Positions 59,352 to 64,000 of a stretch of 64,000 bases of DNA are shown piece after piece; position 1 is the first letter of the stretch, and every line of letters begins with the position of its first letter. The translations under genes were made by a program, and so were the position numbers. The notes below the pieces were generated by a model. The model worked only from the letters and a program-made list of their open reading frames with translations. It made no database searches and was not told the DNA's origin. The stretch comes from Paenibacillus nasutitermitis (GTDB taxonomy: Bacteria > Bacillota > Bacilli > Paenibacillales > Paenibacillaceae): positions 930,001-994,000 of the forward strand of contig NZ_BMHP01000003.1 in the NCBI RefSeq assembly GCF_014641075.1. Direction: 5' to 3'.

Positions 59352-60344
59352 TCATGCCCGTTCAACGTATTGCTCCTTGCCTGAAACAGCTGACGCATAG
59401 ACCTTCTCGAGAATCGCGATAATGTCTCTGCCGTACGATGGCGGGCAACCAGTCTCTCCACCGCTTGAGATAGCCTGCAGCAAATCCTTGTACTGCAATT
59501 CAAAGGGCGACGCTGAGTGAGGAACTTCCACTCGCACGTAGGGGCCGCCCGTGCTTAGCCACAGACTGTCCCCCGTTTTCAGCATTAACATCCCCTTCGT
59601 GCCGATAATCTCCGTCTCATTGCGCGCCGCCCCGACATATCCGCCCTGTACGATCGCGGCAGGCATTCCGTTCTCCAACTCCAGATAAAGCAAGCCGCTT
59701 CCTTCCACATCTCCTCTGCTGCCGTAATGGCTGATAGACGTGCTCACCTTGCGTACCCGGCTCCCTGTCAACCACTGGATTTTGTCGATGGAATGCGTCC
59801 CCAGATTGGCTAAAATACCTCCGCCCGACCTCATCTTCTCCAGAAACCAATCCGGCCTGGAGTTTTGAAAATAATAGGTGTGACGGATATCGTGAATCAT
59901 AACCAAATCGCCGATGAGTCCGCTATCGATCATGAACTTGGCCTGTATGTTCTCCGCCATGTAATGCTGTGTATGGCCTACCAATATGCGAGATTTCCCG
60001 AGCTGTGCTGCTTGTATGATTTCGTCGCACTCGGCGACGGATAGTGCCATCGGCTTTTCCAGCATCATATGACAACCATGCGAGGCAGCGAAGAGCGCTG
60101 CTTCCTTATGCAAGTAATGAGGCAATGCGATCGCAACGATATCCGGACGTTCCCGTCGAATCATCTCCCGATAGTCCAGATACGCCGAGATTCCGTATTG
60201 AGCCGCTGCCGCTTCCACTCGTTCCTTGTTCAGATCCGCAACGGCACATGCCCGTAAACCCTCCACCGCTGCAACCGCACTAAAATGATGGCCTGTAATC
60301 GCACCGGCTCCAATAACGGCAACCGTCAGCTCGGCTTTCGCCAT
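59352..60344 (-). CDS. Gfo/Idh/MocA family oxidoreductase
   Basis: 330 aa. Rossmann motif AVIGAGAITGHHF, family motif MLEKPMALSVAECD (Glu-Lys-Pro retained) and HSIDKIQWL with the His/Asp/Lys of the active site. The start at 60344 follows GGAGGGAG at about 12 nt. It sits between GH88 and the aldo/keto reductase and probably oxidises a sugar or inositol-type substrate released from the glycan. Confidence 0.9.
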   Translation of the reverse strand: MAKAELTVAVIGAGAITGHHFSAVAAVEGLRACAVADLNKERVEAAAAQYGISAYLDYREMIRRERPDIVAIALPHYLHKEAALFAASHGCHMMLEKPMALSVAECDEIIQAAQLGKSRILVGHTQHYMAENIQAKFMIDSGLIGDLVMIHDIRHTYYFQNSRPDWFLEKMRSGGGILANLGTHSIDKIQWLTGSRVRKVSTSISHYGSRGDVEGSGLLYLELENGMPAAIVQGGYVGAARNETEIIGTKGMLMLKTGDSLWLSTGGPYVRVEVPHSASPFELQYKDLLQAISSGGETGCPPSYGRDIIAILEKVYASAVSGKEQYVERA

Positions 60345-60417
60345 GATGTATCCACTCCCTCCTTCACCCATAACGATTGAATCAGCATCCTTGCCCGTTT
60401 CCTTCTATCACTTGCGC

Positions 60418-61533
60418 CTACCAATAGCCTTTGGATTTATTGGTCATGCGCATCAAAGCCTCCAGATAATAATAATCTCCGAATATAAGAAATCCGTCCG
60501 GCACATAATTATTGCTTACATGATAGGCGCCATGCTTGATCAGCCCCTGCAAATCCGGTTCGTCCATCGTTGATGTTTCGCGAATCAAGGCATCCATGAT
60601 TTCTCCGGCTGCCTTCGAAAAATACACGAAGTCGGAAGAATCTTTCTCCAAATGCTCCAATATTTCAAGGATGCCGCATAAGGCTATCGCCGTAGCAGAG
60701 CTGTCTCTCGGGGTATCGTCATTACGCTCTGCTTCGAAATCCCAATGTGAAATTAGATCGGCGGGGAGTTGCTCAATAAAGTATTTGGCCATGCGAATGC
60801 CTGTTTCGAGAAATGCTTTGTTCTTCGTATATCGATAGGATAAAGGGAAGCCGTACACCCCCCAGGACTGCCCTCTGGACCAAGTCGATCCATGATGCAG
60901 CCCTTGATGTGTAGCGCCCCCGACGGGCTGGCCGTTCGCCGGATCAAATACAAACGTATGATAGGATGAATCATCGCCTCGCACAAGAAATTTTCTGCTC
61001 TTCTCGGCTTGTTTCCGGGCAATTGTCAATAAACGGTCATCGCCTGTTTCGCCAGCTGTCCAATATAGAATAGGTAGATTCAACAAACAATCGATAATGA
61101 TTCTGCCACTATGAGTCGTATCCCCTTTATCCCCCCACGCTTGGATATACTGCCCTTCCTCATTCCAGCGATCAGCCAGCTTCCGGGCCGCCTCGATCGC
61201 AAGTTCCCGGGCGGACTCATCCTTGCGGATCATCCACTGGGCCTGAGCCGATAACGTGTACAAAAAGCCGATATCGTGATCAATATTCACATTTTGATCC
61301 AGTCTTTCGCGGAAGCTTGGCAGCAAGCCCTCTGCAACCTCGGCAAACCGGCTATCACCCGAATATTCGAACAGCAGCCACAGCACCCCGGTCCAGAATC
61401 CGTTCGTCCAGGTCGTATTCCCGTACAAGGCGAAACCGCCCTTCTCCTCTCCCACATGAGGGAATTGCTCCACGTAAATCTTCAAATTTTTCAACGTTTT
61501 CTCTACTGCACGATCCAAAGCTGCTTGATACAC
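60418..61533 (-). CDS. GH88 unsaturated glucuronyl hydrolase
   Basis: 371 aa, alpha6/alpha6 barrel. The two catalytic Asp residues of the family are visible: D87 in NIDHDIGFLY and D148 in GRIIIDCLLNLPILYW; aligned positions in the Bacillus GL1 enzyme are 88 and 149. The enzyme hydrates the double bond that polysaccharide lyases leave on uronic acids, freeing the sugar. No signal peptide, so it acts on imported di- or oligosaccharides. It lies 16 bp after the heparinase-like gene. Confidence 0.92.
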   Translation of the reverse strand: MYQAALDRAVEKTLKNLKIYVEQFPHVGEEKGGFALYGNTTWTNGFWTGVLWLLFEYSGDSRFAEVAEGLLPSFRERLDQNVNIDHDIGFLYTLSAQAQWMIRKDESARELAIEAARKLADRWNEEGQYIQAWGDKGDTTHSGRIIIDCLLNLPILYWTAGETGDDRLLTIARKQAEKSRKFLVRGDDSSYHTFVFDPANGQPVGGATHQGLHHGSTWSRGQSWGVYGFPLSYRYTKNKAFLETGIRMAKYFIEQLPADLISHWDFEAERNDDTPRDSSATAIALCGILEILEHLEKDSSDFVYFSKAAGEIMDALIRETSTMDEPDLQGLIKHGAYHVSNNYVPDGFLIFGDYYYLEALMRMTNKSKGYW

Positions 61534-61549
61534 GCCAAGCCCTCCGATT

Positions 61550-64000
61550 CTAATAGGATAATATGAAGCCGGGTTTAATCATTCCATTGCTGCTGTTAAA
61601 ATCCATATAGCTTGTAGTACTGACATCCTCCATAACGACAACCAGACTTGCCTCTCCTCCCGAACGCATCGCGGCGTAAATAAAGTCGCTTATATCCCAT
61701 TCATACACCGCTGCCGTTGGTCCAACCGGAATCGCATCCAGCTTGAAAGCAGAGATCCCTACACCTGTTACGTCGCCGGTGGTTGGGTTATGGTTAGGGG
61801 CATTATTGAAAGTAATGGCGGTTGAAGTCCAGCTATTATCGATAATCCCATAAACCGTAATCGGAACTTCCTCCAGCGATGTCGTGTTTTTTCCATACAT
61901 CCGCAACACGGCCTCATTAACGCGGTTCGTTTGAATCGATTCCAAATCAATTTTTAAGTAGGATTTTCGGTCAGCGCCCGTCCCGCTTGCATTTTTCACT
62001 ACGAGATGGGTGGAGTACTCCAGATTGCTGTTGGCATATGTCCCTCCCCAAATAAAGGCAGACTGATTGATCTGTTGAACAATCGGCCGATACATGGATA
62101 ATGTTGCCGGCTGGTTACCTAACCGTCCGTCAACCGTTAGCAACACATTCCCGTCGGATTCATCCACTAGAATAAAGCTTGCCGTTCCACCGAGCGGCCT
62201 GCCTCGCAGAAACTTGCTTACATCTACAGAATAATCTCTATTCGTCCCGGAAGCCAGAACGGTGGCGATCGGAACCGCGGCATCGGGAAGATCTGTAATC
62301 GTTGTATCGCCCGATTCATGATTTGAAGAATTGCTCCAGGTTAAGCCGGCTTCCGTCCAGCTATCATCCATAATTCCGTAGACGCTGATGGGCGTACTCG
62401 CATTCGGACTGCTAGACGAAGCCCGGAAACGCAGAATACCCTTGCCCAAGTCGGCGGAAGCATAGTCGCCAAGGTCAAATTTCAAATAAGAGATTCGATC
62501 ATCTGCCGCATCGGGAGCATCCATCAATTGCATCTCGGCAGTTCCCGTCTGAGGCGAAGCGCTATATGTTCCGCCACGGACATAAGCCGTATCCTCGGCT
62601 ACAATGTCAATACTTTCTTTGATCGTCAGCTGCGGCGGTCTTGAGCCGCTTTCTTTGCTCGGAATAAAGATCCAGTCATTCGTATTATGATCCGCTACAA
62701 TCATAAAGCTGACATATTTGTTGGCAAGCCCGTGAGTCTGGACAAAATCGGTCACATCCACCTCATGCCACGCATAATTGGCATCTTCAAGGCTGATCGT
62801 ATCGATGAGATAGGCGGTCGTGCCTACTCCCGTAATCGTCGTTTTGCCGGATCCGTCACTCGCAATATTAGGCGCGTTCAACCAGGTTAAGGAATCCTCA
62901 TCCCAGCTGTTGTCCACAATGCCATAGATCGATAATTCCACGGGATTGTACGGCGCGGCATTATCGTAAGCATAGAATCGGAATGTCGATTCCGACACAT
63001 GATTGCCCGAATAGTTAATTAAATCAAATTTCACATAGGATACCATATCTCCGCCGGCCGCTCCCGTATTGCGGACTCCAATCGTCGTATATTCGCCAAG
63101 AACCCGATTCGGTTCTTGCTCCTTCGCATAGGCATCCTCTGACGCATTGATTTTGTAAGCTTGGTTGCTTAATGTCGGAGCAGCTTTGAGCGGTGCTACT
63201 ATCGTGATGTATTCCCCGTCCCTTGTGAAGGGATAAGCAACGCCATCGACGTTAACTTGGGTGAAAACTTCGTCTCCCGCATTGAAGGTCAACGTCGTCA
63301 TTCGATATGGTGTCGAATCATTAACCTCATTCTCGATGTTAATGATGCCCGTGTCATAAGCAATGGATAAGCCGCGCAAAACCTCGTCGCTATGAGCATA
63401 CAGCTTATGATCGATCATCAAGCGATTGTCGTTGCTAATCTCGAGGTTCATCATATCCTGATTCGCGTTCCGCCTAAGAAGCATAAAGCCAGCTTCCTCG
63501 GTCGCATGGCTAATATCATATTGGATAATGACTTCTTCGCCATCATCCTTCGTAACGCGAATGCCATCAGGAGTATTCAGCATTTGGGCAATTCCATTGG
63601 CCGCCTCGGGATCATATTCATGGATAGCGACAAATTCCCCATCCCCTTCAACAGTCTGGCGGGCAGCGAGCACGGGGATTTTCACATTCTGCTTATTCGC
63701 AGTGCCATAGGATCGTGCCTCGAATACATCCATCTGCTGGTCATTCAGCATCGTGATTCGATAGGATTTGTTAATATCCGTGTCATCAGTGAAATCAGCC
63801 GACCAGTTCCCCGTCGTCGTTCCTTGACCGAGCAGTTCGGTATACTGGTAGCCGTTAGCCGTTCCCAGATTCCCCGTTTGAGGACTTGTAGCAAGACTAA
63901 GCTCCATCGTGCTATCCGGCACCCGAGCGAACCAATCAAAGGTTACTTCGTCATACGTACGCAATTTAAATACATCCAGCATCCAATCATCGACGCTTAT
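61550..64000 (-). CDS. Secreted polysaccharide lyase-like protein with three CBM96 (DNRLRE) modules, 5' end outside window
   Basis: At least 816 codons; the frame is open to the edge. The visible N-terminal part (about 280 aa: LRTYDEVTFDWFARVPDS, RRNANQDMMNLEISNDNRL) resembles the C-terminal beta-sandwich of heparinase II/III-type lyases. Three repeated modules follow, each with a Y/F-x-R/W-G-G-T-Y or similar start, SYxKxDL and a W-T/W-D...TW/TF-N-x-A/S-P pattern (about 62560-63150, 62050-62620, 61550-62050). CBM96 binds acidic polysaccharides such as alginate-type glycans. The catalytic domain is not visible, so lyase activity is inferred from the GH88 neighbour. Confidence 0.75.
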   Translation of the reverse strand: MSVDDWMLDVFKLRTYDEVTFDWFARVPDSTMELSLATSPQTGNLGTANGYQYTELLGQGTTTGNWSADFTDDTDINKSYRITMLNDQQMDVFEARSYGTANKQNVKIPVLAARQTVEGDGEFVAIHEYDPEAANGIAQMLNTPDGIRVTKDDGEEVIIQYDISHATEEAGFMLLRRNANQDMMNLEISNDNRLMIDHKLYAHSDEVLRGLSIAYDTGIINIENEVNDSTPYRMTTLTFNAGDEVFTQVNVDGVAYPFTRDGEYITIVAPLKAAPTLSNQAYKINASEDAYAKEQEPNRVLGEYTTIGVRNTGAAGGDMVSYVKFDLINYSGNHVSESTFRFYAYDNAAPYNPVELSIYGIVDNSWDEDSLTWLNAPNIASDGSGKTTITGVGTTAYLIDTISLEDANYAWHEVDVTDFVQTHGLANKYVSFMIVADHNTNDWIFIPSKESGSRPPQLTIKESIDIVAEDTAYVRGGTYSASPQTGTAEMQLMDAPDAADDRISYLKFDLGDYASADLGKGILRFRASSSSPNASTPISVYGIMDDSWTEAGLTWSNSSNHESGDTTITDLPDAAVPIATVLASGTNRDYSVDVSKFLRGRPLGGTASFILVDESDGNVLLTVDGRLGNQPATLSMYRPIVQQINQSAFIWGGTYANSNLEYSTHLVVKNASGTGADRKSYLKIDLESIQTNRVNEAVLRMYGKNTTSLEEVPITVYGIIDNSWTSTAITFNNAPNHNPTTGDVTGVGISAFKLDAIPVGPTAAVYEWDISDFIYAAMRSGGEASLVVVMEDVSTTSYMDFNSSNGMIKPGFILSY

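Noticed and set aside
1..64000. CRISPR arrays, tRNA or rRNA genes, prophage, complete insertion sequences
   Set aside because: No regularly spaced repeats, cloverleaf-type sequences, integrase, transposase or phage structural genes were recognised on reading both strands.

Overview
The window looks like chromosomal DNA of a Paenibacillus-type Gram-positive soil bacterium. This is inferred from consistently strong AGGAGG-type ribosome binding sites, lipoprotein signal peptides on solute-binding proteins, an SLH-anchored surface protein, many AraC-type regulators, a GbsR/OpuA osmoprotectant locus, a YknX/Y/Z-like export system and a very high density of glycan-degradation genes. No tRNA, rRNA, CRISPR array, prophage or intact insertion sequence was seen. 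Both window edges cut genes: a sugar permease at the left and a secreted carbohydrate-active protein at the right.

Layout. 0-5 kb: end of a sugar ABC transporter (two permeases), a convergent GH38 alpha-mannosidase and its divergent AraC regulator. 5-8.3 kb: ATPase, permease and membrane-fusion protein of a MacB-like exporter. 8.5-10.7 kb: a propeller/Ig-like/SLH surface protein. 11-13 kb: a VOC protein, then a ZTP (pfl) riboswitch with terminator that leads a DJ-1/PfpI gene and an acetyltransferase gene. 13.4-29.9 kb: a large glycan utilisation region, nearly all on the minus strand. It holds a sugar ABC transporter (two permeases and a lipoprotein), two related five-bladed-propeller (DUF5005/DUF4185-like) proteins, one of them membrane anchored with two discoidin domains, a second GH38 enzyme, two ROK kinases, a mannose-6-phosphate-isomerase-like enzyme with an extra N-terminal domain, a SASA-type esterase and an AraC regulator. 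Import, deglycosylation, deacetylation, phosphorylation and isomerisation of a mannose-containing glycan is the likely overall job (inference).

30-47 kb: mostly single genes and small operons: DUF948 protein, SDR, aldo/keto reductase, a DEDDh exonuclease that seems to start at ATT, a stalk-domain secreted protein, the OpuA-like glycine betaine transporter with GbsR, an AIM24 protein with a coiled-coil membrane protein, an L7/L12-tail-like membrane protein, a secreted glycosidase-like protein, a Nudix hydrolase, a stand-alone murD of foreign appearance and a YhaM-like nuclease.

47.5-53.6 kb: two 2-hydroxyacid dehydrogenase-like genes, a membrane protein, and a tightly coupled three-gene catabolic operon (Gfo/Idh/MocA, DUF6807/PmoA-like, dehydrogenase) divergent from a XylR-like sensor-regulator. 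53.7-58.3 kb is a decayed patch: a solute-binding protein and a second gene truncated head to head, a frameshifted AraC remnant and other fragments around an intact sugar isomerase. 58.3-64 kb: an operon for uronic-acid-containing glycans (heparinase-like/CBM96 protein, GH88 hydrolase, Gfo/Idh/MocA, aldo/keto reductase). The most interesting single element is the ZTP riboswitch placed on a DJ-1/PfpI gene. I did not find a clearly new multi-gene system, and functional statements beyond the family level are inference.
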